Shown: positions 32,576 to 42,790 of the stretch, piece by piece
How positions within the stretch are numbered: the stretch's first letter is position 1
Layout of the letters: each line of letters opens with the position of its first letter
NCBI GenBank assembly: GCA_905478555.1
Contig: CAJQIZ010000002.1
Coordinates: forward strand, 1 to 53,050
Length of the DNA stretch: 53,050 bases
Reading direction: 5' to 3'
Source: an uncultured Flavobacteriales bacterium
GTDB lineage: Bacteria > Bacteroidota > Bacteroidia > Flavobacteriales > BACL11
The notes under the pieces: generated by a model
What the model saw: the letters and a program-made list of their open reading frames with translations, nothing else
What the model was told of the DNA's origin: nothing
Databases searched by the model: none
Position numbers and translations under genes: made by a program

Positions 32576-34117
32576 CTAACATTTTTCTGCACACTTTACT
32601 CCATCAATTGCTGCAGAGATTATTCCTCCTGCGTATCCTGCTCCTTCACCACATGGATACAATCCTTTAATTTGCGGGTGTTGTAGTGTTTCGAAATCTC
32701 TTGGAATTCTAACTGGGGAAGAACTTCTACTTTCAGGTGCATGAACTACTGCTTCATTAGTCATGTAACCTTTCATTTGTTTCCCAAATAATTTAAAACC
32801 ATCTTGTAAGTTTTGGTTTATAAAATCTGGTAATACATCTGATAATAGAGCAGATGTTGTTCCTGGGAAATAAGATGTTTTAGGAATGCTGTCAGATAGT
32901 TTATTGTTGGTGAAATCTGCTAATTTTTGTGCAGGAACTTTCTGTGTTTCTCCACCCACTTTCCATGCTTTTTGTTCTATATTCTTTTGAAATTCTAGTC
33001 CTGATAAAGGTCCGAATTGTTCGTATTCAGCAAAGTCTGTAAGTTTTAATTCTATTACAATACCTGAATTTGAAGTAGCATAATCTCTTCTTGAAGGAGA
33101 CCATCCGTTAGTAACTACTTCTCCAGGCTTTGTTGCACAAGGAGCAATAATTCCACCTGGGCACATGCAAAAAGAATATACGCCCCTTCCATTTACTTGT
33201 TTTACTACAGAATAGGGAGCGGGAGGTAGAAATTCACCTCTTATTTCGCATTTATATTGTATTTGATCTATCAGCTCTTGTGTATGTTCTACTCTTACCC
33301 CAACGGCAAATGCTTTTGATTGAATTTCTATTTCTTTTTTATGAAGTAGTTCGAAAATATCTCTAGCAGAATGACCAGTAGCGAGTATGATGTTAGGGGC
33401 ATTAATTTCATCCCCATTTTGTAATTGCACTCCATCTACCTTATTGTTTTTTATAATTAGTTCTGTTACTCGACTATTAAATAAAATTTCACCACCATAT
33501 TGCAAAATAGTTTCTCTTATATTTTTTATTATTTTAGGAAGTTTATTAGTTCCAATATGAGGGTGTGACTCTATTCTTATTTCTGGAGAAGCTCCATGCA
33601 TTACTAATATATCTAAAATATTATTTACATCTCCTCTTTTTTTACTTCTAGTGTATAGCTTTCCATCCGAAAAAGTACCTGCACCACCCTCTCCAAAGCA
33701 ATAGTTAGAATCTTCATTTACAATATGCTCTTTTGTTAGTTTTGCTAGGTCAAATCTTCGATCTCTCACTTCTTTCCCTCTTTCTATGATAATAGGTTTT
33801 TTCCCTTTCTCTATTAGTTTTAGTGCAGCAAACATACCTGCTGGGCCAGCTCCTACAATTATTATCTCTTCTTTCCCTTCTACATTTTTAAATATAGGAA
33901 AGTCCTCTTCTTTTTTTTCAAATTCTTGTTGTATAAATACATTTAACCTCAAATTTATTTTTATAATTCTATGTCTGGCATCAATAGATCGTTTTACAAT
34001 TTCAATATGATTAATTTCAGATAATTCTATATTTAATTTTTTAGAAATAAGTTCCTTTAGTACTTCTGTTTTTTTCGCTTGCTCGGGTAAAACTTGTAAT
34101 TGTATTTCTTTTATCAT
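32576..34117 (-). CDS. COG2509-type FAD-dependent dehydrogenase
   Basis: This is a cytosolic flavoprotein of 513 residues. A family-specific N-terminal domain (about 1-75, MIKEIQLQVLPEQA to KINLRL) precedes the FAD-binding motif IIIVGAGPAGMFAALKLIEKG (about 86-106), with a second glutamate motif IIERGKEVRDRRFDLA. GEGGAGTFSDGKLYT, ATGHSARDIFELL and PCGEGAGYAGGIISAAIDG are all typical of COG2509. The substrate is not known. The ATG follows a TACTTTTG element by 4 nt, predicting a leaderless mRNA. It is divergent from the subtilisin gene. Confidence 0.9.
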   Translation of the reverse strand: MIKEIQLQVLPEQAKKTEVLKELISKKLNIELSEINHIEIVKRSIDARHRIIKINLRLNVFIQQEFEKKEEDFPIFKNVEGKEEIIIVGAGPAGMFAALKLIEKGKKPIIIERGKEVRDRRFDLAKLTKEHIVNEDSNYCFGEGGAGTFSDGKLYTRSKKRGDVNNILDILVMHGASPEIRIESHPHIGTNKLPKIIKNIRETILQYGGEILFNSRVTELIIKNNKVDGVQLQNGDEINAPNIILATGHSARDIFELLHKKEIEIQSKAFAVGVRVEHTQELIDQIQYKCEIRGEFLPPAPYSVVKQVNGRGVYSFCMCPGGIIAPCATKPGEVVTNGWSPSRRDYATSNSGIVIELKLTDFAEYEQFGPLSGLEFQKNIEQKAWKVGGETQKVPAQKLADFTNNKLSDSIPKTSYFPGTTSALLSDVLPDFINQNLQDGFKLFGKQMKGYMTNEAVVHAPESRSSSPVRIPRDFETLQHPQIKGLYPCGEGAGYAGGIISAAIDGVKCAEKC

Positions 34118-34121
34118 ATCA

Positions 34122-34129
34122 CAAAAGTA
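34122..34129 (-). promoter_or_regulatory. Promoter -7 element (TACTTTTG) 4 nt before the ATG
   Basis: On the minus strand: TACTTTTG, TGAT, then the ATG of the COG2509 gene. This is the same spacing as at 6443, 21560 and 52705. Confidence 0.6.
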
Positions 34130-34181
34130 AGCGGTTTACACTATAAAAGTCAGAAAATATGAATTAGTTTTTTCATTGGCC

Positions 34182-34210
34182 TTGCAAATTGAATTAGCTT
34201 TGTATATTTG
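34182..34210 (+). promoter_or_regulatory. Promoter of the subtilisin gene (TTG, 18-bp spacer, TATATTTG)
   Basis: TTG at 34182-34184 and TATATTTG at 34203-34210 are 18 bp apart. The ATG at 34226 follows by 15 nt. The element overlaps an in-frame TTG at 34208, so that upstream TTG cannot be the start. Confidence 0.65.
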
Positions 34211-34225
34211 TTTAAAATATTATTG

Positions 34226-37200
34226 ATGAAAAAATTATTCTTTTCCGTTACCTTCTTACTTTCTGTTTACTCAGTAATGTCCCAACAAATTGTTTTAAAT
34301 TTAAAATCAGGAAGTTATAATTTAAACCAAAATTTAGAGTGTGACATTTCGGATAATGATAATAAAAGATTGTTGTTTTTCAGTGTACTTCCAACAGAAC
34401 AACAAAAAGTAGAATTACAAAAAAGAGGAGTAAAGTTTTTATATTATTTACCAAAAAATATTTTTGTAGTAAGTTTAAAAGACAATATTTCTTTAAAAGA
34501 GTTTGTTAATTTTAATATTCTTTCTGTAAATAAATTTTTTCCTAATTATAAAATTGATAAAAAACTAAAACAAACTAGATTTCCGGTTTGGACAATTAAG
34601 GAAGGTTTACTTCATGTAAAAGTACTTTTATTTGAAGATATAATTATTTCAGATGTAGTAGAAGATTTCAGATTTTTATCTCAAAGTATTGAAGATGTAA
34701 ATGAATTTTCTCACTCTATAACTATCTCCATAAATCCTCAAAATTTGAATTTAATTTCGGAATTAAATTCCGTTTCTTTTATTGAACCGATTGACCCTCC
34801 ATCTGAAAAAGAAAATCATGAGGGAAGAACCTTGCACCGATCTAATGTTATAAATACTAATTTTACTACTGGTCGTCATTATGATGGTAGTGGTATAAAT
34901 GTAATGATGCAAGATGATGGACTTATAGGTCCTCATATTGATTATCAGGGTAGAATAGATCAGTCTAATTGTACAGGTTGTAGTAGTAGTTTTTCCAACG
35001 ACCATGGAGACCATGTTGCAGGAACCATTATGGGAAGTGGTAATTTAGATCCTTTAGTTGCTGGTATGGCTAATGGAGCTTTCTTGTATGTATATTCTTC
35101 TTCTAACAATAACTATTATGATCTTCCTACTATTTACCAAAATAATGATGTGATTATCACTTCAAAATCTTATTCTAATGGTTGTAACGCAGGATACACT
35201 TCTTTGTCGAAAGATTTAGACGAGCAAATACTTTTATATCCTTCTTTAATACATGTTTTTTCTGCTGGTAATAGTGGTACTTCTGATTGTGGATACGGTG
35301 CTGGTAGCAATTGGGGAAATGTTACTGGTGGTCACAAACAAGCTAAAAATGTAATTGCTGTTGCAAACCTAAATGGATTAGGAGTTTTAGCTAGTTCTTC
35401 TAGTAGAGGGCCAGCTGCTGATGGTAGAATAAAACCAGATATTGGTGCTAAGGGTACATCTGTAAACTCTACAATTCCAGAAAATAATTACGGACTTAAA
35501 ACCGGTACTTCTATGTCTTGTCCGGGTATTGCAGGTATTTTGGCACAATTATACCAAGCTTATAAAGATTTGAATGGGGGAGTAAATCCTCCCTCTGCAC
35601 TAATGAAATGTATTTTACTTAACTCGGCAGATGATTTAGGAAACCCGGGACCTGACTTTAAATATGGTTGGGGAGAAGTGAATGCTTTTAAAGCAGTTAA
35701 GATGTTAGAAAATAGTAACTATACTACTTCTTTTATTTCTCAATCAGGAGTAAACACGCATAGTATAACTATTCCTTCAGGAACAAAACAGGTAAAAATA
35801 ATGACTTATTGGCACGATAAGGAAGCATCAACTTCTGCATCTGTTGCTTTGGTTAATGATATTAATACTACTTTAAGTTATATTCCTTTAGGAACCTCTT
35901 ATAATCCTTTAGTGTTAGATGAAAGCCCTAACCAAACTTCTTTAAATTCTATTGCGATTCCATCTATAGATGATTTAAATAATATGGAACAGATTATAAT
36001 TGACAATCCTATTGCAGGAAACTATACTTTGAATGTAAATGGTTTTGCGGTTCCATATGGTCCTCAAGAATATTGGATTACTTATGAGTTTATTTCAGAT
36101 GATGTAGAACTTACTTTTCCTATTGGAGGAGAGGGTTTTGTACCTGGAGATTCAGAATTTATTAGGTGGGATGCTTCTGAAGGCACAACTCCTTTTATGT
36201 TGGAATATACAATTGATGGTACTAATTGGATTATTATTAATTCGACTATAAATTCTAATAGTAGATATTATTCGTGGTTAGTGCCAAACACGGTAAGTGA
36301 TAATGTAAAAGTGAGAGTGAGTAGATCTGCTTCTATAGATGAAAGTGATGAAAACTTTACTATTGTGGGCGTTCCACAAAATGTATTTGTTAATTGGGTT
36401 TGTCCAGATTCTATTTATGTTTTTTGGAATGCGGTAAGTGGAGCTACCTCTTATGAAGTAAGTATGCTAGGAAATGTATATATGGACTCCATGATGACCA
36501 CTACTAATACAATGGGATTTATCTTAAATACAAATTCTACTAATATTGATTCTTGGTTCTCTGTTTGTGCGAAAGTAAATAACAATAAAGGTAGAAGAGC
36601 TATTGCTGTAAATGCTCAACCCACTAATAGTGGATGTGTAGCTGCTCCTATTGCTAACTTTAGTTTTTCTACTTCTGTATCTTGTACTGGAGATATTAAC
36701 TTTATTGATAATAGTCAAAATCAACCTAATAGTTGGTTTTGGGATTTTGGGGATGGAACAACATCCAGTTTGCAAAACCCAGTGCATTCGTATTTACAAC
36801 AGGGAAGTTATTCTGTTCAACTTATTGTGTCTAATAGTTTAGGTATAGATACTGTTTTACAAAATAGTGTTGTTACGATTGTTTTTTTTCCTGCACCATT
36901 AGTAGATAACGATACTTCTTATGTAAATCCTTCTACCTTTATTCTAACTTCACCATCAAATAATGTAAATTGGTATGCGGATACTTTAGGAAATACTATT
37001 TTATATTCTGGAGCTAATTTTACGACTCCGTTACTTACTCAAAATACCACTTATTATGTAAGAGAATTTGGTGGAACTGCTGTTTATGGAGGTCCTGCAG
37101 ATAATACAATTGGTAGTGGTGGATATTATAATAACGACAGACATTTATTTTTAGATTGTTATACACCTTCTACAATAATTTCTTTTGATGTGTATGCGGG

Positions 37201-37795
37201 TACGGCACAATCTATTACTTTTGAGTTAAGAGACAATAACTCTAATATTCTGGAAGATACAACCATAACGGTTCAAGTAGGTTTAAACACTCTTTATATT
37301 GATTTTGATGTTCCGGTAATGAATGATTTAGAATTAGGAATGAATAGTAATAATTCTGATTTGTATAGAAACTCCACAGGTTCTGCTTATCCTTATTATA
37401 TTGGTGGATTAGCTTCTATTACCGGACATAACTCGCCTAATAGTGACACTTATCATTATTTCTTCTATAATGTACAGATGAGGGAGAATTGTAAATCTGA
37501 ATTTGCAGAAGCTACAGCAGTGTTTTTAACTCCCCAAACAGTATTTACTCCCCAATCAGATTTTAAATTGTATCCTAATCCGAGCTCTAACTATTTATTT
37601 GTAGAAAATAAAGAATGGATAAAAAGGATTAAAATATACGACATACAATCTAGAGAAGTGTTTTCAGAAAACATCTATTCTAAAACAAAAAGTATAGATG
37701 TTTCTACTTTTTCATCTGGAGTGTATTTTATAGAATTGCATATTGAAAATAATATTATTCGAAAAGAATTTGTAATTCAAAATGATAAAAAATAA
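34226..37795 (+). CDS. Secreted S8 (subtilisin) peptidase with PKD and T9SS type A tail
   Basis: The protein has 1189 residues from ATG 34226. The signal peptide ends near residue 19 (SVMSQ). A pro-region (about 20-210) precedes the S8 domain, with Asp230 in MMQDDGLIG, His263 in NDHGDHVAGT and Ser429 in KTGTSMSCPGIAG, so the triad is complete. A P-domain-like or Ig-like region and an FN3-like segment follow. A PKD domain (FWDFGDGTTSSLQNP, about 807-880), a CHU_C-type Ig domain, and the about 130-residue module shared with the 15357 gene (about 957-1095) come next. The C-terminus is a canonical type A T9SS sorting domain (LYPNPSSNYLFVENK ... GVYFIELH). It is an extracellular protease. The next gene overlaps by 14 nt. 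Confidence 0.92.
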   Translation: MKKLFFSVTFLLSVYSVMSQQIVLNLKSGSYNLNQNLECDISDNDNKRLLFFSVLPTEQQKVELQKRGVKFLYYLPKNIFVVSLKDNISLKEFVNFNILSVNKFFPNYKIDKKLKQTRFPVWTIKEGLLHVKVLLFEDIIISDVVEDFRFLSQSIEDVNEFSHSITISINPQNLNLISELNSVSFIEPIDPPSEKENHEGRTLHRSNVINTNFTTGRHYDGSGINVMMQDDGLIGPHIDYQGRIDQSNCTGCSSSFSNDHGDHVAGTIMGSGNLDPLVAGMANGAFLYVYSSSNNNYYDLPTIYQNNDVIITSKSYSNGCNAGYTSLSKDLDEQILLYPSLIHVFSAGNSGTSDCGYGAGSNWGNVTGGHKQAKNVIAVANLNGLGVLASSSSRGPAADGRIKPDIGAKGTSVNSTIPENNYGLKTGTSMSCPGIAGILAQLYQAYKDLNGGVNPPSALMKCILLNSADDLGNPGPDFKYGWGEVNAFKAVKMLENSNYTTSFISQSGVNTHSITIPSGTKQVKIMTYWHDKEASTSASVALVNDINTTLSYIPLGTSYNPLVLDESPNQTSLNSIAIPSIDDLNNMEQIIIDNPIAGNYTLNVNGFAVPYGPQEYWITYEFISDDVELTFPIGGEGFVPGDSEFIRWDASEGTTPFMLEYTIDGTNWIIINSTINSNSRYYSWLVPNTVSDNVKVRVSRSASIDESDENFTIVGVPQNVFVNWVCPDSIYVFWNAVSGATSYEVSMLGNVYMDSMMTTTNTMGFILNTNSTNIDSWFSVCAKVNNNKGRRAIAVNAQPTNSGCVAAPIANFSFSTSVSCTGDINFIDNSQNQPNSWFWDFGDGTTSSLQNPVHSYLQQGSYSVQLIVSNSLGIDTVLQNSVVTIVFFPAPLVDNDTSYVNPSTFILTSPSNNVNWYADTLGNTILYSGANFTTPLLTQNTTYYVREFGGTAVYGGPADNTIGSGGYYNNDRHLFLDCYTPSTIISFDVYAGTAQSITFELRDNNSNILEDTTITVQVGLNTLYIDFDVPVMNDLELGMNSNNSDLYRNSTGSAYPYYIGGLASITGHNSPNSDTYHYFFYNVQMRENCKSEFAEATAVFLTPQTVFTPQSDFKLYPNPSSNYLFVENKEWIKRIKIYDIQSREVFSENIYSKTKSIDVSTFSSGVYFIELHIENNIIRKEFVIQNDKK

Positions 37796-38360
37796 GAAAA
37801 TATTATTTCTGCTTTTACTATTTAGTTCTGTAAATATTTTCTCTCAGAATATAATAAAGGACTATATTGTAGAACAAGGAGATACTATTTTACTTACAGA
37901 AGTACCTAGTATTGAAATTATTTCCTTTGCGAATAATAAAGAACGTTGGAGGTATCAAATACTAAAACGAAAGGTATTAAAAGTATATCTTTATGCTATT
38001 TATACCAAACAAAAATTAGAAGCAATGAAAAATGAATTGGATTCTATTTCCAGAAAAAGAAAGCAGAAAAAACACACCAAAAAAGTATCAAAATTCCTGA
38101 AAGAAGAACTAGGAGAGGAGTTGAAGGAATTGACTAGAACAGAAGGGAATATTTTGGTAAAACTAATTTACAGAGAAACAAACATATCAACTTATAAACT
38201 GCTAAAGCTGTACAGAGGTTCTGTAAATGCTTATTTCTGGCAAACAATGGCTAAAATTTACGATAACGACTTAAAACAAGAGTACGATCCACTAAACAAC
38301 AGAGAAGATATGTGGATAGAGCATATTATTAATCAGGCTAAATTGGAAGGAAAGTTATAA
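37782..38360 (+). CDS. DUF4294 family secreted protein
   Basis: The protein has 192 residues. The signal peptide ends at NIFSQ (about 1-22). The family pattern is clear: DYIVEQGDTILLTEVPSIEI, a YQILKRKVLKVYLYA segment, a strongly basic helix (RKRKQKKHTKKVSKFLKEEL), and LTRTEGNILVKLIYRET ... AYFWQTMAKIYDNDLKQEYDP. DUF4294 is widespread in Bacteroidota and its function is unknown. The start overlaps the subtilisin gene by 14 nt, indicating coupled translation. In many relatives this gene lies next to secreted peptidases. A hairpin terminator follows. Confidence 0.88.
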   Translation: MIKNKKILFLLLLFSSVNIFSQNIIKDYIVEQGDTILLTEVPSIEIISFANNKERWRYQILKRKVLKVYLYAIYTKQKLEAMKNELDSISRKRKQKKHTKKVSKFLKEELGEELKELTRTEGNILVKLIYRETNISTYKLLKLYRGSVNAYFWQTMAKIYDNDLKQEYDPLNNREDMWIEHIINQAKLEGKL

Positions 38361-38393
38361 AAAAACTCACAACATTTCTGAGTGGAGTTTTTA
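38361..38393. terminator. Hairpin terminator between convergent genes
   Basis: AAAAACTCAC (38361-38370) pairs with GTGGAGTTTTT with one bulged base, giving a stem of about 10 bp bounded by A- and T-runs. It lies between the DUF4294 gene and the convergent choice-of-anchor L gene, so it can act in both directions. Confidence 0.7.
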
Positions 38394-38409
38394 TATTTAT
38401 AGATTTCTT

Positions 38410-40008
38410 TTATTCTATTATCAATTTACTTTTTGATATGTAGTTATTGCTTTCAATAATTAGTAAATAGATTCCATTTTGTAGGTTTCCTTTTTCTATT
38501 TCTATTTTATCAGAACTAATTCTATGTGTAAAGTCTTTTACCATTCTTGCTTGTGGATCGAATAAAGAGATGTTATTTACTACAGAATTGTCTAACAAAT
38601 TAATAGTTGTTTTGTTAGTAAACGGATTAGGATATACTACTAGTTTATTAGTTAGTAAGTCAGAAATCCCTACTTGTATGTTCGATACATTTACTGGGTC
38701 TGCAGAAGCAACACATCCGTTAGAGTCAGTAACTGTTAAGTTGTAGTTTCCATTTTGAGAAGGAGTAAATATATTAGTAGTACTTACAGTAATTCCATTT
38801 AAAGTCCAATCGTAAGTATAGTTAGGAGTACCTCCACTAACAGTTCCTTCAATTTGTGTACCTGTATAATTAGCACTCAATAATATCTGCAATGGTTCTG
38901 TTATAGTATAAACAGCAGATCCTGAAGAACCTTGAATATCACTAACACTTACATTGTAAGTACCTGCAGATAAATTAATTGGATTTACACCATACCAATT
39001 TGTAGTATAAGGTCCAACACCACCAGCGATACATAATTGTGCTGTTCCTGTTGTATCTCCAAAGCATAATATATCAGATGTAACTGTGTTTACATTTAAA
39101 GCTCCTGGTTCCGTAGCATCAAAACTACCTGCTTCAAAAAATACTCCAGAATCATAACTATCGTCCGATCCATCTGCAATAGCTAATTTTATATGATATA
39201 CATTACACGGTATAACAACTGCTTTTGCAGTAAATACATCCGTAAAACCATTAAATGCAGATGCTGCCGCTAAGGTATCGTGATTGTAATATTGTGAGTT
39301 TAAGGTGTCGTTTACTGTAGAAATAGTAATAGGTAAGGAAGGACTAGAGTTTGGTACTTCAGCAATGTTGATTGCTCCACCTGGAAAATTAGATGGTGAG
39401 GCATAAGGTCCTGTTATTCCTGGCCCAGAAATGAAAAAGGAAAACACATCATTATATTGTGAATTTACAAAGTCTAAATATTCTTCTGAGGCAAATACAT
39501 AATTAAATTTTACGGTATCGGCAGAAGGTACGAAATCAAATTCTAAAATAGCAGCATCTCCAGTAGAACTAACGGAGAAAGTTTGACTAATTAAACCTGG
39601 TACAGAATTAGCGATTGTTAATAGGTCAACATCTCCATTTCCAGAAAAATTAGTAGTTAAATGATAAGTTTGAATTGACGGGGTAGAGTCAATAATATTC
39701 CATGCAGAGTCATAAATATAATTCCACCAAGGCATGGTGTCTGCACCAATTTTACCAATAGAATCTACACTTCCGGTAGAAAGTACAAATCCTTCCGTAA
39801 ATCCAATTAGTCCTAAAGAATCGGTAAAATAACCTATCTGTGATGAATCCCCTGTAAAAACATGATTAGAGGTAGTTACTCCATTTCCAATTAATACATT
39901 ATCAATTAAATAGGTTGCTTGGTTTTGTGCAGGGTTGGTACCCATTTGTAATTGAGAATAAGCAGTAACACTTATTACAGTAAGAACAACTAAGATAATT
40001 TTCTTCAT
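38410..40008 (-). CDS. Choice-of-anchor L surface protein with SprB repeat and T9SS type A tail
   Basis: The protein has 532 residues. The signal peptide ends near residue 18 (VTAYSQ). The choice-of-anchor L domain occupies about 25-295, with VKFNYVFASEEYLDFVNSQY and DVFSFFISGPGI as hallmarks. One or two SprB-like repeats (CFGDTTGTAQLCIAGGVGPY, then GGTPNYTYDWTLNG) follow. The end is a canonical type A sorting domain (VVYPNPFTNKTTINLLDN, GIYLLIIES). It probably belongs to the adhesin or gliding-related surface layer. A TATTTTTG element is 22 nt before the ATG at 40008. Confidence 0.88.
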   Translation of the reverse strand: MKKIILVVLTVISVTAYSQLQMGTNPAQNQATYLIDNVLIGNGVTTSNHVFTGDSSQIGYFTDSLGLIGFTEGFVLSTGSVDSIGKIGADTMPWWNYIYDSAWNIIDSTPSIQTYHLTTNFSGNGDVDLLTIANSVPGLISQTFSVSSTGDAAILEFDFVPSADTVKFNYVFASEEYLDFVNSQYNDVFSFFISGPGITGPYASPSNFPGGAINIAEVPNSSPSLPITISTVNDTLNSQYYNHDTLAAASAFNGFTDVFTAKAVVIPCNVYHIKLAIADGSDDSYDSGVFFEAGSFDATEPGALNVNTVTSDILCFGDTTGTAQLCIAGGVGPYTTNWYGVNPINLSAGTYNVSVSDIQGSSGSAVYTITEPLQILLSANYTGTQIEGTVSGGTPNYTYDWTLNGITVSTTNIFTPSQNGNYNLTVTDSNGCVASADPVNVSNIQVGISDLLTNKLVVYPNPFTNKTTINLLDNSVVNNISLFDPQARMVKDFTHRISSDKIEIEKGNLQNGIYLLIIESNNYISKSKLIIE

Positions 40009-40030
40009 TTTTTTTTATTTCTAATTTTCA

Positions 40031-40038
40031 CAAAAATA
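40031..40038 (-). promoter_or_regulatory. Promoter -7 element (TATTTTTG)
   Basis: An exact TAnnTTTG match on the minus strand, 22 nt before the choice-of-anchor L gene. Confidence 0.5.
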
Positions 40039-40100
40039 CATATAAAAATTAACTTCAAATAAAGGGATTTAACAAAATCTTATTCGTTCAGAATTGTTTG

Positions 40101-40784
40101 TTATTCCTCTATTAAGGACTCTCCATTTAAGTTACTAGTAAGTATACTGCTCATGTAATCAAAAAAAGGTCTTATAATTTCAAAGGAATTTAAAACTGTT
40201 TTCTGAAAGTTTTTATGTAGAACTTCTTTGTCAGTAAATCTTTTCATTAATATAAAATCTTTTTTATTTATTAATTCTATATTCGGATGGTTTTTATCAA
40301 ATCCTTTTGGTGCTTTTTTTAGAGAATTTCCTTTGTGAAATCCTCCAAATATTTTTTTAATATCTTTTGATTCTAATATTTCAGTAATCGTATTTCCATC
40401 TAGTTCAAATTCTTGTCGTATTCTGAGTAAATCTTCTTTATTAGGTTGCCAAAAACCAACTGCCAAAAACGAACCTTCATTTGTTATCTCCAAATGATAA
40501 CCTCCTCTTAAATCTTCAGTTGCTCTTTTGTAACTACAACTTCTGTAGGTTTTATAAGGTGATTTATCTTTAGAAAAACGAACATCTCGGTAAATTCTGT
40601 AGGCTTTCATTCCTTCCAATTTATCTACCGACTGTATCCCCTGAAAAATAGAAGTAAAAAAGGATTTTATTTTCTCTTCTTCCTCTAAATAATAATCTTT
40701 ATTTTCGGCAAACCACTCTCTGTTATTATTGTCTTTTAATGTATTTAAAAATTGAAATATAGAAGGGTTTACTTGAGGAGTCAT
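40101..40784 (-). CDS. DUF2461 family protein
   Basis: The protein has 227 residues, cytosolic, with no signal or membrane segment. It matches the DUF2461/TIGR02453 family: FLNTLKDNNNREWFAENKDYY at the start, YRIYRDVRFSKDKSPYKTYRS in the first third, GGYHLEI, AVGFWQPNKEDLLRIRQEF and the C-terminal helix. The function of the family is unknown. It follows hutU by 2 nt on the same strand, so it belongs to the three-gene operon DUF5522 > hutU > DUF2461. Confidence 0.9.
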   Translation of the reverse strand: MTPQVNPSIFQFLNTLKDNNNREWFAENKDYYLEEEEKIKSFFTSIFQGIQSVDKLEGMKAYRIYRDVRFSKDKSPYKTYRSCSYKRATEDLRGGYHLEITNEGSFLAVGFWQPNKEDLLRIRQEFELDGNTITEILESKDIKKIFGGFHKGNSLKKAPKGFDKNHPNIELINKKDFILMKRFTDKEVLHKNFQKTVLNSFEIIRPFFDYMSSILTSNLNGESLIEE

Positions 40785-40786
40785 AT

Positions 40787-42790
40787 TTATAGATTTAATT
40801 TGTTAATTAATTTTTCATCTGCAAAGTTGGGAATGGTAACCTTTAAGTTAGGTTCCATTTCCATGGCTCTTTTTATGGCAAAGTTAGCTTCTTTATTTCT
40901 GGCCCAACTTCTTCTGCTTATTCCATTATTTACATCCCAAAACAACATGGATTTTAATCTTCTTTCCGAATCGGTACTACCATCTAACATCATACCGAAT
41001 CCTCCGTTTATCACTTCTCCCCAACCTACTCCACCACCATTATGTATGGAAACCCAAGTAGCACCTCTAAAGCTATCACCAATTACATTTTGTATGGCCA
41101 TATCTGCTGTAAATTGCGAGCCATCATAAATATTTGATGTTTCTCTGTACGGAGAATCCGTTCCACTTACATCATGATGATCTCTGCCTAAAATAATAGG
41201 AGAGGATAGCTTACCACTAGCAACTGCATTGTTAAAAGCTTCTGCAATTTTCATTCTTCCTTCTGTATCTGCATATAGTATTCTGGCTTGTGATCCTACT
41301 ACCATTTTATTTTCTCCAGCCGATTTTATCCAATTGATGTTATCCTGCAATTGTAGCTGTATCTCTTTTGGTGCGTTAAACATTAATTCCTCTAATACTT
41401 CTGCTGCAATTCTATCTGTAATTTCCAAATCTTGTGCAGAGTTAGAAGAACATACCCAACGGAAAGGACCGAAACCATAATCGAAACACATGGGACCCAT
41501 AATATCTTGCACATAAGATGGATATTTAAAATCTCCTTTTTCATTTAGTATATCTGCCCCTGCACGGCTTGCTTCAAGTAAAAAGGCATTTCCATAATCA
41601 AAAAAGTACATTCCGTTTTTACTTAATGTATTTATTGCTTTGGCATGTCTTAATAATGTCATTTGTATTTCCTTTTTAAATTGTTCCGGATTATTGGCCA
41701 TCATCTCATTTGCAGCTTCAAAACTCATCCCAACAGGATAGTATCCACCTGCCCAAGGGTTGTGCAAGGAGGTCTGGTCGGAACCTAATTCAATATAAAT
41801 TTCTCTTTCTACTAATTTCTCCCAAAGGTCTACAATGTTTCCATCATAGGCAATAGATACTGCTTCTTTGTTTTTTCTGGCAGAAACCGCTCTATCTATT
41901 AACTCATCTAAGTCTTTATATACTTCATCTACCCATCCTTGCTCGTGACGTTTGTAAGTTGCTTCCGGATTTACTTCTGCTACTATACAAACTCCGTTTG
42001 CAATAACTCCTGCTTTTGGTTGTGCTCCACTCATTCCACCTAAACCTGCAGTAACAAATATTTTTCCACTCATGTCTTTAGCGGTAGAATCAATTTTTCT
42101 GGATGCATTTAAAACCGTAATTGTGGTACCATGAACAATTCCTTGAGGACCGATATACATGAAACTTCCTGCAGTCATTTGCCCATATTGAGTAACTCCT
42201 AAAGCATTAAATTTTTCCCAATCATCTGGTTTGGAGTAGTTGGGTATCATCATCCCGTTGGTTACTACCACTCTTGGTGCGTCTTTATGAGAAGGAAATA
42301 ATCCCATTGAATGACCAGAATACAAAGCTAAAGTTTGTTTATCTGTCATTTGGGATAAAAGTTGCATACAGAGTAAATATTGTGCCCAGTTTTGGAATAC
42401 GGCACCATTTCCTCCATAAGTAATTAATTCGTGTGGATGCTGAGCAATGGCATAGTCCAAGTTGTTGGATAGCATCATCATTATTCCTGCAGCTTGCTTA
42501 CTCTTATGAGGGAAATCTTCAAAATGACGAGATTTTATTTCATAATCTGGTCGGTATCGGTACATGTAAATTCTACCATATTCTTTTAACTCATCTGCAA
42601 ATTCTTGTGCTAAAACAGAATGTAAGTTTTCTGGGAAATATCGTAATGCATTTTTTATGGCAAGTTTCTTTTCCTCTGTTGTAAGTATATCCTTTCTTTT
42701 TGGGGCATGACTTACAGTAGTGTCGTATTGTTTTTTGTTAGGTAATTTAGAAGGAATACCTTCTAAAATGGCTTTTTTAATATCTGTCAT
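40787..42790 (-). CDS. hutU: Urocanate hydratase
   Basis: This NAD-dependent cytosolic lyase converts urocanate to 4-imidazolone-5-propanoate in histidine degradation. The 667 residues match the long form found in Bacteroidota. Motifs are YGGNGAVFQNWAQY, the NAD-binding FVTAGLGGMSGAQPKAG, YVQDIMGPMCFDYGFGPFRW containing the conserved active-site Cys, and LGRDHHDVSGTDSPYRET. Other hut genes are not in the window. Its first 14 nt overlap the end of the DUF5522 gene and DUF2461 follows by 2 nt. Confidence 0.96.
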   Translation of the reverse strand: MTDIKKAILEGIPSKLPNKKQYDTTVSHAPKRKDILTTEEKKLAIKNALRYFPENLHSVLAQEFADELKEYGRIYMYRYRPDYEIKSRHFEDFPHKSKQAAGIMMMLSNNLDYAIAQHPHELITYGGNGAVFQNWAQYLLCMQLLSQMTDKQTLALYSGHSMGLFPSHKDAPRVVVTNGMMIPNYSKPDDWEKFNALGVTQYGQMTAGSFMYIGPQGIVHGTTITVLNASRKIDSTAKDMSGKIFVTAGLGGMSGAQPKAGVIANGVCIVAEVNPEATYKRHEQGWVDEVYKDLDELIDRAVSARKNKEAVSIAYDGNIVDLWEKLVEREIYIELGSDQTSLHNPWAGGYYPVGMSFEAANEMMANNPEQFKKEIQMTLLRHAKAINTLSKNGMYFFDYGNAFLLEASRAGADILNEKGDFKYPSYVQDIMGPMCFDYGFGPFRWVCSSNSAQDLEITDRIAAEVLEELMFNAPKEIQLQLQDNINWIKSAGENKMVVGSQARILYADTEGRMKIAEAFNNAVASGKLSSPIILGRDHHDVSGTDSPYRETSNIYDGSQFTADMAIQNVIGDSFRGATWVSIHNGGGVGWGEVINGGFGMMLDGSTDSERRLKSMLFWDVNNGISRRSWARNKEANFAIKRAMEMEPNLKVTIPNFADEKLINKLNL